DNA of 64,000 bases from Mesorhizobium helmanticense. GTDB taxonomy: Bacteria > Pseudomonadota > Alphaproteobacteria > Rhizobiales > Rhizobiaceae. The stretch spans positions 1 through 64,000 of the forward strand of contig NZ_PZJX01000031.1 of assembly GCF_003034915.1 (NCBI RefSeq), read 5' to 3'. The position numbers and the translations under genes were made by a program. Under the pieces are notes generated by a model. It was not told the origin of the DNA. It searched no databases and was given only the letters and a program-made list of their open reading frames with translations. Within the stretch, counting starts at the first letter, position 1. Every line of letters starts with the position of its first letter. Below are positions 22,947-32,100 of the stretch, in pieces.

Positions 22947-24035
22947 ATGGCAAACGGGCTCGATGACGTGGTCGCGGCTGAAACAGTGCTCTCCGATGTC
23001 GACGGTCTTGGCGGCCGTCTCACCATCCGAGGCCATTCGCTGCAGGACCTGGCTGGCCGCTGGTCCTACTCCCAGGTGGTTCGTCTGTTGCTCGATGGCT
23101 TCTTCGACGACCTTCGTGATGAGGGACAGTTGGCTGATGCAATCGGGCAGGCTCGCGTCGAGGTGTTCGACCAGATCGAACCCGTGCTGCCCTATCTCGC
23201 CTCGCTCGACATCCACAGCGGCATGCGGGCCGGCGTCGCGCTGATGCCGGACGGCGACAGGCTGACCGATGCGCTGCAGCTGATCGCCGCGCCCGCGGTG
23301 CTGACACCGGCCTTGCTGCGCCTGCGTCGCGGCGAAAGCCCGATCGCACCGGAGGCGAAGGCCGATCATGCCGCTGACATGCTGCGGATGCTGACCGGCA
23401 TTCCAGCGTCGCCGACACTGACCAGAGCCCTCGATGCCTATCTGGTCACGGTCTGCGACCACGGCCTCAATGCATCGACCTTCGCGACCCGGGTGGTGGC
23501 GTCGACGCAGGCCGGCCTGACGTCCTCGGTATTGGCCGGGCTCGGCGCGCTTAAAGGCCCGCTGCATGGCGGCGCGCCCGGTCCGGTGATCGAGATGCTG
23601 GACGCGATCGAGGCAAGCGGCAATGCCGCCGGCTGGCTGCGCGCCGAAATCGCGCGCGGCGAGCGCATCATGGGGTTTGGCCACCGCATCTACCGCGTGC
23701 GCGATCCGCGCGCCGACGTGCTGAAGGCCGTGGTTCGGCAACTCGGCAGTGAGGACGGAGCCGGTCGTCGTCTGGCATTCGCTGAAAAAGTGGAGCAGGC
23801 GGCGCTCGAGGTGCTTCGGGTCGCCAAACCGTCACGCTCGCTCCAGACCAATGTCGAATTCTATACCGCATTGCTGCTGGAGGCGGCAGGCTTCCCGAAA
23901 GAGGCGTTCACCAACGTCTTTGCCGCCGGGCGAGTGGCCGGCTGGATCGCCCATGCGCGCGAGCAGCAGACGACCGGGCGCCTCATCCGCCCGCAGTCTC
24001 GCTATATCGGGCCGGTGCCGAAGCTGGTCGCTTGA
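22947..24035 (+). CDS. Citrate synthase/2-methylcitrate synthase-family protein
   Basis: 362 residues with a citrate-synthase fold and no DNA-binding extension. The two catalytic His are in GPLHGGAPGP (H207) and MGFGHRIYRVRDPRADVL (H246). At the position of the catalytic Asp it has Glu304 (NVEFYTALLLEAAGFP), an unusual replacement; the C-terminal GWIAHAREQQTTGRLIRPQSRYIG is normal. It condenses acetyl- or propionyl-CoA with oxaloacetate if active. The start at 22947 has AAGGAG 7 bases upstream. It diverges from the helix-turn-helix paralogue. Confidence 0.87.
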   Translation: MANGLDDVVAAETVLSDVDGLGGRLTIRGHSLQDLAGRWSYSQVVRLLLDGFFDDLRDEGQLADAIGQARVEVFDQIEPVLPYLASLDIHSGMRAGVALMPDGDRLTDALQLIAAPAVLTPALLRLRRGESPIAPEAKADHAADMLRMLTGIPASPTLTRALDAYLVTVCDHGLNASTFATRVVASTQAGLTSSVLAGLGALKGPLHGGAPGPVIEMLDAIEASGNAAGWLRAEIARGERIMGFGHRIYRVRDPRADVLKAVVRQLGSEDGAGRRLAFAEKVEQAALEVLRVAKPSRSLQTNVEFYTALLLEAAGFPKEAFTNVFAAGRVAGWIAHAREQQTTGRLIRPQSRYIGPVPKLVA

Positions 24036-24044
24036 GGTCCGCTC

Positions 24045-24066
24045 CTCGGCCCATTGCAGGGCCGAG
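24045..24066 (+). terminator. Probable terminator after the citrate-synthase gene
   Basis: CTCGGCCC and GGGCCGAG form a perfect 8-bp stem with loop ATTGCA, 10 bases after the stop codon. The T-run is weak (CTCTTTCGT), so termination may be partial. Confidence 0.5.
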
Positions 24067-24189
24067 CCCGCTCTTTCGTGACAAAAATTTCATGTCATCG
24101 CGTCGACCGTGCTGCTGGTTTCACGGCGCACAAGACATATATGCTGCACTGCAATATATTCCTGTCAGCGCAGCATTGAGGATTCCGCC

Positions 24190-24972
24190 TTGTCCAGCAG
24201 AAAAACCGCCACCGTCACCGGATCCACCTCGGGTATCGGTCTGGCCATTGCCCATGCGCTTGCGGCGCAAGGCTGCAACATCGTCGTCAATTCCTTTTCC
24301 GATACGGCGGACGACCATGCGATTGCCGATGCGATCGGCAAACACCACAAGGTGAAGACGGCCTATATCAAGGCGGACATGTCGAAGCCGGCCGAATGCC
24401 GGGCCTTGGTCGAGAAGGCAGCCGAGGCATTCGGCTCGGTCGATATCCTCGTCAACAATGCGGGCATCCAGCATGTCGCGCCGGTGGAGGAATTCCCGGT
24501 CGAGAAGTGGGATGCGATCATCGCCATCAATTTGTCGTCGGCCTTCCACACCATTGCCGCCGCCATTCCGCTGATGAAACAGGCCGGCGGCGGCCGGATC
24601 GTCAACGTCGCCTCGGCGCACGGGCTGGTCGCCTCGCCGTTCAAATCGGCCTATGTCGCGGCCAAGCACGGCATCATGGGCCTGACCAAGACGGTGGCGC
24701 TCGAACTTGCGCGTGAAAAAATCACCTGCAACGCCATCTGCCCCGGCTATGTGCTGACGCCGCTGGTCGAAGCGCAGATACCCGACCAGATGAAGGCCAA
24801 CAAGATGGATCGCGAGACCGTCATCCGCGAAGTCATGCTGGAAAGGCAACCGACCAAGGAGTTCGTCACGGTCGAGCAGGTCGCCGCAGCCGCGGTGTTC
24901 CTGTGTTCCGATGCGGCGGCGCAGATCAACGGCACGCATATCTCAGTCGACGGCGGCTGGACCGCCCAGTGA
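24190..24972 (+). CDS. bdhA: 3-hydroxybutyrate dehydrogenase
   Basis: 260 residues, a short-chain dehydrogenase that oxidises (R)-3-hydroxybutyrate to acetoacetate with NAD during PHB use. Motifs: TGSTSGIG, NNAGIQHVAPVEEF (the GIQHVAPVE segment is typical of BdhA), VASAHGLVASPFKSAYVAAKHG with Tyr-x-x-x-Lys, and the C-terminal GGWTAQ. The start is read as TTG at 24190 because GAGGA lies 7 bases upstream and the N-terminus then reads (M)SSRKTATVTG as in the family; an ATG at 24109 would add an unlike extension. The patatin-like gene follows. Confidence 0.93.
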   Translation: MSSRKTATVTGSTSGIGLAIAHALAAQGCNIVVNSFSDTADDHAIADAIGKHHKVKTAYIKADMSKPAECRALVEKAAEAFGSVDILVNNAGIQHVAPVEEFPVEKWDAIIAINLSSAFHTIAAAIPLMKQAGGGRIVNVASAHGLVASPFKSAYVAAKHGIMGLTKTVALELAREKITCNAICPGYVLTPLVEAQIPDQMKANKMDRETVIREVMLERQPTKEFVTVEQVAAAAVFLCSDAAAQINGTHISVDGGWTAQ

Positions 24973-25019
24973 GTTCGGGGGCGCGCGATAAATCCGGCCG
25001 CCACATCAAGGATGACGCC

Positions 25020-26150
25020 ATGACGACAAACGGCAAGGCGGAGGAGAAAAAGAAGATCAATGTCGCGCTGCAGGGCGGCGGCTCGCACGGTGCCTTTTCC
25101 TGGGGCGTGCTCGACCGGCTGCTGGAGGACGGGCGGCTCGATATAGCAGCGGTTTCGGGCACCAGCGCCGGCGCCATGAACGCGGTGGCGCTGGCCGACG
25201 GTTTCGTGCGCGGCGGCGTCGATGGCGCGCGGCGCAAGCTCGACGATTTCTGGCGCGCGGTGGCGCGGAAGGGCCGCTTCAGCCCGGTGCAGCGCATGCC
25301 GTGGGACGTCGCCTGGGGCAATTGGTCGATCGAGAACACGCCGGGCTATCTGTTCTTCGACACGATGTCGCGGGTGTTTTCGCCCTATGTCGCCAACCCG
25401 CTCGGCCTCAACCCGCTGCGCGATGTGATCGAGCATGAGATCGATTTCGGCAATGTGCGCGCCTGCAAGTCGATGGAGCTTTTCATCTCGGCGACCAATG
25501 TCGAGACCGGTCAGTTGCGCGTCTTCTCCGATGGCGAGATCGATCTCGACACGGTGATGGCGTCGGCCTGCCTGCCGCAATTGTTTCGCGCCGTCGAGAT
25601 CAAGGGCGTGCCCTACTGGGACGGCGGCTATGGCGGCAATCCGGCGCTGTTCCCATTCTTCAAGTCGGCCGTCACCGAGGATGTGCTTTTGGTGCAGATC
25701 AATCCGGTGGTGCGTGAGGGCACGCCGAAGAGCGCCAACGAAATCCAGAACCGCATCGACGAGATCACCTTCAACGCCGGGCTGCTGCGCGAATTCCGTT
25801 CGATCGCCTTCGTCAAGGAACTGATCGCCGCCGGCCGGCTTCCGCATGGCGAATATCGCGACATCCGCATGCACCGCATCGACGCAGACGAGGCGTTCAA
25901 GGACCTGTCGGCCTCGTCCAAGGTCAATGCCGAATGGGCCTTCCTCACCTATCTGCGCGACCTTGGCCGCACCGCCGCCAGCGACTGGCTGGAGGAGCAT
26001 TACGACGCCGTGGGCAAACGGCCAACGCTCGATCTCTCCGGCGAGCTCGATGACGGCTTCAAGCCGGTGCGCGGCCCGGCGCCCGGCCGGCGGGTCAAGG
26101 AATTCCTGGCGGCGCGCAAGAAGCCCGAGCAAGCAAGCCGTCAGGCGTAG
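25020..26150 (+). CDS. Patatin-like phospholipase with C-terminal DUF3734-type region
   Basis: 376 residues. The patatin hydrolase core has the oxyanion loop GGGSHGAF (~19-26), the nucleophile elbow GTSAG (Ser49) and the Asp of the Ser-Asp dyad in WDGGYGG (~200). The C-terminal ~150 residues include LRDLGRTAASDWLEEHYDAVGKRPTLDLSGEL, as in patatins with DUF3734. It has AAGGA 7 bases before the ATG; a GTG at 24969 overlaps the bdhA stop and is an alternative start. It follows bdhA by 47 bases, so a role in PHB or lipid turnover is plausible. Confidence 0.9.
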   Translation: MTTNGKAEEKKKINVALQGGGSHGAFSWGVLDRLLEDGRLDIAAVSGTSAGAMNAVALADGFVRGGVDGARRKLDDFWRAVARKGRFSPVQRMPWDVAWGNWSIENTPGYLFFDTMSRVFSPYVANPLGLNPLRDVIEHEIDFGNVRACKSMELFISATNVETGQLRVFSDGEIDLDTVMASACLPQLFRAVEIKGVPYWDGGYGGNPALFPFFKSAVTEDVLLVQINPVVREGTPKSANEIQNRIDEITFNAGLLREFRSIAFVKELIAAGRLPHGEYRDIRMHRIDADEAFKDLSASSKVNAEWAFLTYLRDLGRTAASDWLEEHYDAVGKRPTLDLSGELDDGFKPVRGPAPGRRVKEFLAARKKPEQASRQA

Positions 26151-26241
26151 TCCTTGCTGTGGGGCGGCTTACTCCGGGAGGTGCTGGATTAAATCCCATC
26201 GTGCGATGTAACGTGACCCCTCACACAAACGGGAGGGTGCG

Positions 26242-27663
26242 ATGTTGCAGACTAGGCAGGATGTTCTCGATGCACGGTTCAAACTGCAGCGTGCGGCATT
26301 TGAGGAACAGCCCTTTCCGGCCCTCCATGTGCGGAAGGATCGGCTGAAGCGTCTGCTGGCGCTCACCGAAAGGCACGAGGCCGAGATTTGCGCCGCCATC
26401 GACGCCGATTTTGGCGGCCGATCGGCCCAGGAGACGCGCCTTGCGGAGTTGTTCGTGGTTCGTGCGGGTATAAGGCATGCGCTTGCGCATCTGCCGGGTT
26501 GGATGCGCGAACGCCGTGTCGCCACCAGCCTGCCGTTCTTGCCGGGGCGCAACCGTCTTCTTCCGCAACCGGTCGGTGTGGTTGGCGTCATGTCGCCCTG
26601 GAATTACCCCTTCCAGCTCGCCATCGCCCCGGCGACGGCGGCGTTGGCCGCTGGCAATCGCGTTCTGCTTAAACCCTCTGAACTGACACCGACGTTTTCC
26701 GCGCTGCTCGACCGGCTGGTCGGGGAGCATTTCGCTCCCGACGAGATGAGTGTCGTGAATGGCGACGCCGAGGTCGGAAAGGCATTCGTATCGATGCCTT
26801 TCGATCATCTGCTGTTCACGGGCTCGACTGCCGTTGGCCGCCAGGTCGCGATGGAAGCGGCCGCCAATCTGACGCCGGTGACGCTCGAACTTGGCGGCAA
26901 GTCGCCGGCCATCTTCGACGCGTCTTGCGATCTCGATGCGTCCGTGTCCAGCGTCGCCTACGGCAAACTGCTCAACGCTGGCCAGACCTGCATCGCACCC
27001 GACTATCTGATGGTCCCGCAGGGGCAGGCCGCGACGGTTGCCGCAAAGCTTGCCGCTGCGATGGCACGGCTCTATCCGACCTTGCGCGACAATCCCGACT
27101 ATACCGCCATCATCAGCGAGCGGCACCATCGGCGTCTCGGCGACATGATCGCCGAGGCGCGCGAGAATGGCGCCGATGTCATCGAGGTCGATCCGGCCGG
27201 CGAAAAACTCGGTGTCACGGATCGCAAGATGGCGCCCTTCCTGGTCATGAGTGCAAGCAACGACCTGCGGCTGATGCGCGAAGAGATTTTCGGGCCGGTG
27301 CTGCCGATCATCGAATACGCAAAGATCGATGACGCCATCGACCATGTCAATCGGGCGGAGCGTCCGCTGGCACTCTACTGGTTTGGGCGCGATCGCGGCA
27401 ATCGCCGACGGATGTTGCGCGAAACAATCGCCGGCGGCGTTACAATCAACGACTGCATGCTGCACCTCGTACAGGAGCGCCAGCCATTCGGCGGCGTTGG
27501 CGCCAGCGGCATGGGCGCCTACCATGGCGAATGGGGTTTTCGCACCTTCAGCAAGGAAAAGCCGATCTTCATTCAATCCAGGCTGGGCGCGGGCGGCCTT
27601 CTGCGTCCGCCCTATGGCAGGACATTCGAGCGGGCCTTGCGGCTGCTGGGGCTCATGACCTGA
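26242..27663 (+). CDS. Coniferyl aldehyde dehydrogenase-like aldehyde dehydrogenase
   Basis: 473 residues, shorter than the ~495 usual for class 1/2 ALDHs but normal for the class-3/CalB group. Glu216 in TLELGGKSPAIF and catalytic Cys250 in NAGQTCIAPDYLM are intact; VMSPWNYPFQLAIAP and KPSELTPTFSALL bind cofactor. The ending QSRLGAGGLLRPPYG matches coniferyl aldehyde dehydrogenases, which oxidise lignin-derived and long-chain aldehydes. The substrate is inferred. It has GGGAGGG 5 bases before its ATG and is transcribed alone or with the small frame at 27678. Confidence 0.87.
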   Translation: MLQTRQDVLDARFKLQRAAFEEQPFPALHVRKDRLKRLLALTERHEAEICAAIDADFGGRSAQETRLAELFVVRAGIRHALAHLPGWMRERRVATSLPFLPGRNRLLPQPVGVVGVMSPWNYPFQLAIAPATAALAAGNRVLLKPSELTPTFSALLDRLVGEHFAPDEMSVVNGDAEVGKAFVSMPFDHLLFTGSTAVGRQVAMEAAANLTPVTLELGGKSPAIFDASCDLDASVSSVAYGKLLNAGQTCIAPDYLMVPQGQAATVAAKLAAAMARLYPTLRDNPDYTAIISERHHRRLGDMIAEARENGADVIEVDPAGEKLGVTDRKMAPFLVMSASNDLRLMREEIFGPVLPIIEYAKIDDAIDHVNRAERPLALYWFGRDRGNRRRMLRETIAGGVTINDCMLHLVQERQPFGGVGASGMGAYHGEWGFRTFSKEKPIFIQSRLGAGGLLRPPYGRTFERALRLLGLMT

Positions 27664-27677
27664 CGCATTCCTTCATC

Positions 27678-27806
27678 ATGCTGACGCCTGCTGACATTCT
27701 GGCGTTGCAGCGCCTTGCGGCGAGGAAGCGGCAATATAAGGATAGAAAACTGGATGGCGGCGGGTACACCGTGCCCGACGATGCAATAATCCATCAACTT
27801 TTCTGA
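27678..27806 (+). CDS. Possible small protein, 42 residues
   Basis: A short frame, MLTPADILALQRLAARKRQY and on to DDAIIHQLF, begins 15 bases after the aldehyde dehydrogenase stop. Its composition (amphipathic helix, then basic stretch, then GGGYTVPDD) looks more like protein than chance, but there is no clear ribosome-binding site and I recognise no family. The remaining bases to 27966 hold no gene and must include the promoter of the efflux operon. Confidence 0.3.
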   Translation: MLTPADILALQRLAARKRQYKDRKLDGGGYTVPDDAIIHQLF

Positions 27807-27966
27807 CTATATTGCGGTGCAACTTTGATGTAAAAGCGCGTCTCGCCGATCACGGCAATTTGAACACGGCCCTGCGCGCACCCATATCGGCAGCGCGTCC
27901 GAGTTAGAAGACGCGGTAGTCGTTAGAAACACGGTCTGGCCGAACCCCGCGCACTGGAAAACGACG

Positions 27967-29154
27967 ATGCCGAAAATCAGGTTTCACAAGCTTGCAGCGA
28001 TTGTTGTGCTTATCGGTTTCGCCGCCTGGATGGCGACGGGACAGTTCTCGTCCGTCGGCAGCGCCGTCGCCGACAGCAAGCCCAAGGCAGGCGAAGTCGA
28101 GCAGCCCAAGGCCGACGCGAGCAAGCCCCGGACTCCGGGGACTGCCGAAGCCGAACAGCCCAAGGCTGCCTTGCGCACCGTCGCCGTGGTGACGCCGCCA
28201 CGGCGGACCCATGCGCGCGCCATCCGCATTTCCGGACTGACCGAGGCAGACAAGCGCGCGGTGCTGGCGACCCGGGTCGACGGCATCATCGACAAGCTGC
28301 CGGTCAAGCAAGGCCAGCACGTCAAGACGGGCGACCTCGTGCTGATGCTTGCCTCCGAGGAAAAACTTTCGGCGCTCAACAATGCCAAGCAGCTTGTCGC
28401 GCAGCGTCAGGCCGAACTCGATGCGGCCTCGCGGCTGGCGAAAACCGGCAATCTGCCCAAGCTGCAGCTCGACAACGCCCGCTCCACCCTGACCTTAGCG
28501 CAATCGATGCTGGAAGCCATGCAAGCCCAGCTTGATCGCAATGAGGTGAGGGCTCCGTTCGATGGTGTTGTCGACAGAGTGCCGGTGGAGCTTGGCAGTT
28601 CGGTGATGCAGGGCGGCGAGGTGGCGACCATCCTGAAGCTCGATCCAGTGATCGCCCGTGGCGAAGTCAGCGAACGTGATCTCGGCTATCTCAAGATCGG
28701 CGACGAAGCCAATGTGCGTCTGGTCAGCGGCCGGATCGTCAAGGGCACCGTGCGCTACATCAGCCGGGATGCGTCTTCGGCAACCCGAACCTTCCGGGTC
28801 GAGGTCGCCATCCCCAATGGCGATGGCTCCGTGCCGGCCGGCATGACGGCCGAGATCGCGCTCAGCGCCCAGCCGACCGACGCCGTGATGCTGCCGCGCT
28901 CGGTGGTGACGCTCGGCGACAAGGGCGATCTCGGCATTCGCGCCGTCGACAAGGACAACAAGGTCGTGTTCTTCCCGATCGACCTAGTCGACGACACACC
29001 GGCCGGCCTGGTGCTTGGTGGTATCCCCTCCGATGCGCGTGTCATCGTCGCCGGCCAGGAGCTGGTGAAGGAAGGCGAAGTGGTCAAGCCGGTCGAGGCC
29101 GATCAGGCGACCATCCAGAAGCTCTTGGGCGAAGTGGCGGCCGGGACGCAGTAA
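27967..29154 (+). CDS. RND efflux periplasmic adaptor (membrane fusion protein)
   Basis: 395 residues. An N-terminal hydrophobic segment (LAAIVVLIGFAAWMATGQF) anchors or exports it, followed by a charged Lys/Pro/Glu linker. The adaptor core has the lipoyl half-motifs (ATRVDGIIDKLPVKQGQHVKTGDLVLML and DRNEVRAPFDGVVDRVPVELGSSV, read in parts) flanking a helical hairpin, then beta-barrel and membrane-proximal domains. It links the inner-membrane pump encoded 2 bases downstream to an outer-membrane channel, which is not encoded here. Substrates cannot be predicted. Confidence 0.92.
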   Translation: MPKIRFHKLAAIVVLIGFAAWMATGQFSSVGSAVADSKPKAGEVEQPKADASKPRTPGTAEAEQPKAALRTVAVVTPPRRTHARAIRISGLTEADKRAVLATRVDGIIDKLPVKQGQHVKTGDLVLMLASEEKLSALNNAKQLVAQRQAELDAASRLAKTGNLPKLQLDNARSTLTLAQSMLEAMQAQLDRNEVRAPFDGVVDRVPVELGSSVMQGGEVATILKLDPVIARGEVSERDLGYLKIGDEANVRLVSGRIVKGTVRYISRDASSATRTFRVEVAIPNGDGSVPAGMTAEIALSAQPTDAVMLPRSVVTLGDKGDLGIRAVDKDNKVVFFPIDLVDDTPAGLVLGGIPSDARVIVAGQELVKEGEVVKPVEADQATIQKLLGEVAAGTQ

Positions 29155-29156
29155 TC

Positions 29157-32100
29157 ATGGATATCGTCAAGCTTGCAATCAACAATGCCCGCCTGACCAT
29201 CTCGGTCCTGGTCTTCCTTCTGCTTGCTGGCTGGGTCGCCTATCAGTCGACACCGAAGGAAGCGGAACCTGATGTTCCGATTCCGATGATGTATGTCAGC
29301 CTGATCTATCAGGGCATCTCGCCTGAGGATTCGGAGCGCCTGCTGCTGCGGCCGATGGAAGCCAAGCTGAAAAGCCTCAAAGGTCTGAAGGAGATGCGCT
29401 CCGCCGCCTTCCAGGGTGGTGGTTATGTGCTGGTCGAATTCCAGCCGCAGACGGATCTGGCGACGGCGCTGCAGGATACGCGCAGCAAGGTGCAGGACGG
29501 GAAGGCCGACCTGCCGCAGGCAGCCGAAGAGCCTGTGGTCACCGAAGTCAACGTCTCCGAATTCCCCGTCCTGGTGGTGACGCTGTCGGGCGAGGTGCCC
29601 GAGCGCGTGCTGACGGCGGCGGCGCGCGAGCTGCGCGACCGTATCGAGGAGGTGCCCGGCGTGCTGGAAGGCGCGCTGCAGGGTGCGCGCGACGATCTCG
29701 TCGAAGTCGTCATCGATCCGATGAAACTGTCGTCCTACGGCTTGCAGCTCGATCAGCTGATCGGCGCGGTCGGCGCTTCCAACAGTCTTGTCGCAGCCGG
29801 CAACATCGAAGGCTCCGAGGGCAAATACGCCGTCAAGGTGCCGTCGCTGATCGAGACGCCGGAGGATGTGGCGGCACTTCCGGTCGTCGCCGGTCCCAAT
29901 GCCGTGGTGCAGGCCAAGGACATCGCCACCGTCCGTTCCACCTTCAAGGACGCCGAAACGGTAACCCGCCTCGACGGCAAGCCGGCGATCGCGATCGAGG
30001 TGAAGAAGCGCATCGGCTCCAATCTGATCGACACGATCGCCCAGGTGCGGGCGGTGTCCGACGGCTTCATCAAAAGCATGCCGGAGGGCATGCACGTCAC
30101 CTACACGCAGGACAAATCGGTTTTCGTCAACCAGCTGCTCGGCGATCTGCAGAACCACGTCATGATCGCCGTGATCCTGGTGTTCATCGTCATTCTCTAT
30201 GCGCTGTCGGGCCGCGCATCGGTGCTGATTGGACTGGCGATTCCGTCGTCCTTCCTGATCGGCATCCTGCTGCTCGCGATGATGGGCTACACGATCAACA
30301 TGATCGTGCTGTTCAGCCTTATCCTGGCGGTCGGCATGCTGGTCGACGATGCCATCATCGTCACCGAATTCGCCGAGCGGCGCATGAGCGAAGGCATGCC
30401 GAAGGAAGAAGCCTTCGCGCTTGCCGCCAAGCGCATGGCCGGCCCGGTCATCGCCGCGACGATGACGCGCATCGCCGCCTTCTCGCCGCTGTTGTTCTGG
30501 CCGGGCATCATCGGCGACTTCATGAAATACATGCCGATCACGCTGATCGTCACGCTGTCGGCGTCGATGCTCTATGCGCTGGTTTTCGCGCCGACGCTCG
30601 GCGCCCTGTTCGCCAAGGCGCCGCCGCATCACGAGGACGACAATCGCGACGGCTGGTACATGGCGGTAGTCAGGCAGGCGGTGCGTTTTCCAGTCACCGT
30701 GCTTGTCCTCACCGTTGGCCTTTTGGTTGGAGTCGGCTTTGCCTATTCAAAATATGGCGCCGGCGTCGAGTTCTTCCCGAATGTCGAGCCCGACTACGGC
30801 CTGCTCTATGTGCATGCCCGCGGTAATCTCTCGCTCGCCGAAATGGATGCCGCCACCAAGTCCGCGGAGAACCGGCTGCTCGGCTGGCCCGGCGTCAAAT
30901 CGGTCTACACCCGTGTCGGTAAGACGCAAGGCGGCGGCCAGGACATTCCCGAGGACGTGGTCGGCGTGATCCAGTACGAATTCGTCGACTGGCGCGAGCG
31001 GAAATCCGCGAATGCGATCCTCGACGAACTGCGCGGCGTCATGGCCGGTATTCCCGGCGTCGATGTCGAGGTTCGCGTGCCTGAAGCCGGTCCGCCCACC
31101 GGCAAGCCGATCCAGATCAGGCTCTCGGCCGTCGACCCGAAAGGGCTCGATGACAAGGCCCGAGCCGTTGCCGCGCGCATTGCCAAGGTGCCCGGCGTCA
31201 TCGACATTTCCGATGGTCTGCCGCCGCCCGGCGTCGACTGGGCGCTCGAGGTCGATCGCGCCAAGGCGGCGCAATACGGCATCAGCCCGACTTCGGTCGG
31301 GACGGTGGTGCAATTGGTGACGAACGGGCTGAAGCTCTCAGAATACCGGCCCGCTGGAGCGGACGACGCCGTCGACATCAGGCTGCGCCTGCCTGAGGAT
31401 CGGCGCACGCTGTCGACGCTCGACGAACTCAGGGTGCAGACCTCGCAAGGATCGGTGCCGATCTCGAACTTCGTCGTGCGCAAGCCCGAGCCGACCGTCG
31501 GCATCCTCAACCGCATCGACGGCGCGCGCACGGTTGTCGTCCAGGCCAATGTCGCCGCCGGCGCCCAGGTCGCGAACGTGCAGCAACAGGTCACCCAGGC
31601 TGTCACCGATATGGATCTGGGCAGCGGCATACGCTGGAAGCTCGCCGGCTCGAACGAGGACAGCGCGGAAGCCAGCGCCTTTCTCAGCAAGGCTTTCGGC
31701 GCCGCGATCTTCCTGATCTTTCTCGTGCTTCTGGCGCAGTTCAACAAGTTCACCAGCGTCTGGCTGGTGCTGTCCTGCGTGGTCATGGCGACGATCGGCG
31801 TGTTCCTCGGGCTGCTTTTGACAGGGGAGGCATTCGGCATCGTCATGTCGGGCATCGGCGTCATCGCGCTGGCCGGCGTGGTGGTGAACAACAACATCGT
31901 GCTGATCGACACTTATGACCGGCTGCGCGAGGAAGGCTGGGACAAGGTCGAAGCGGTACTGCAGACCTGCCGCGAACGCGCCCGTCCGGTGGTGCTGACG
32001 GCGGTATCGGCGATCCTCGGCGTGCTGCCGATCGCCTTCGGCCTCGGCCTCGAAATCTTCCATCACGAGACGACGATCAACGCGCCGTCGACGCAATGGT

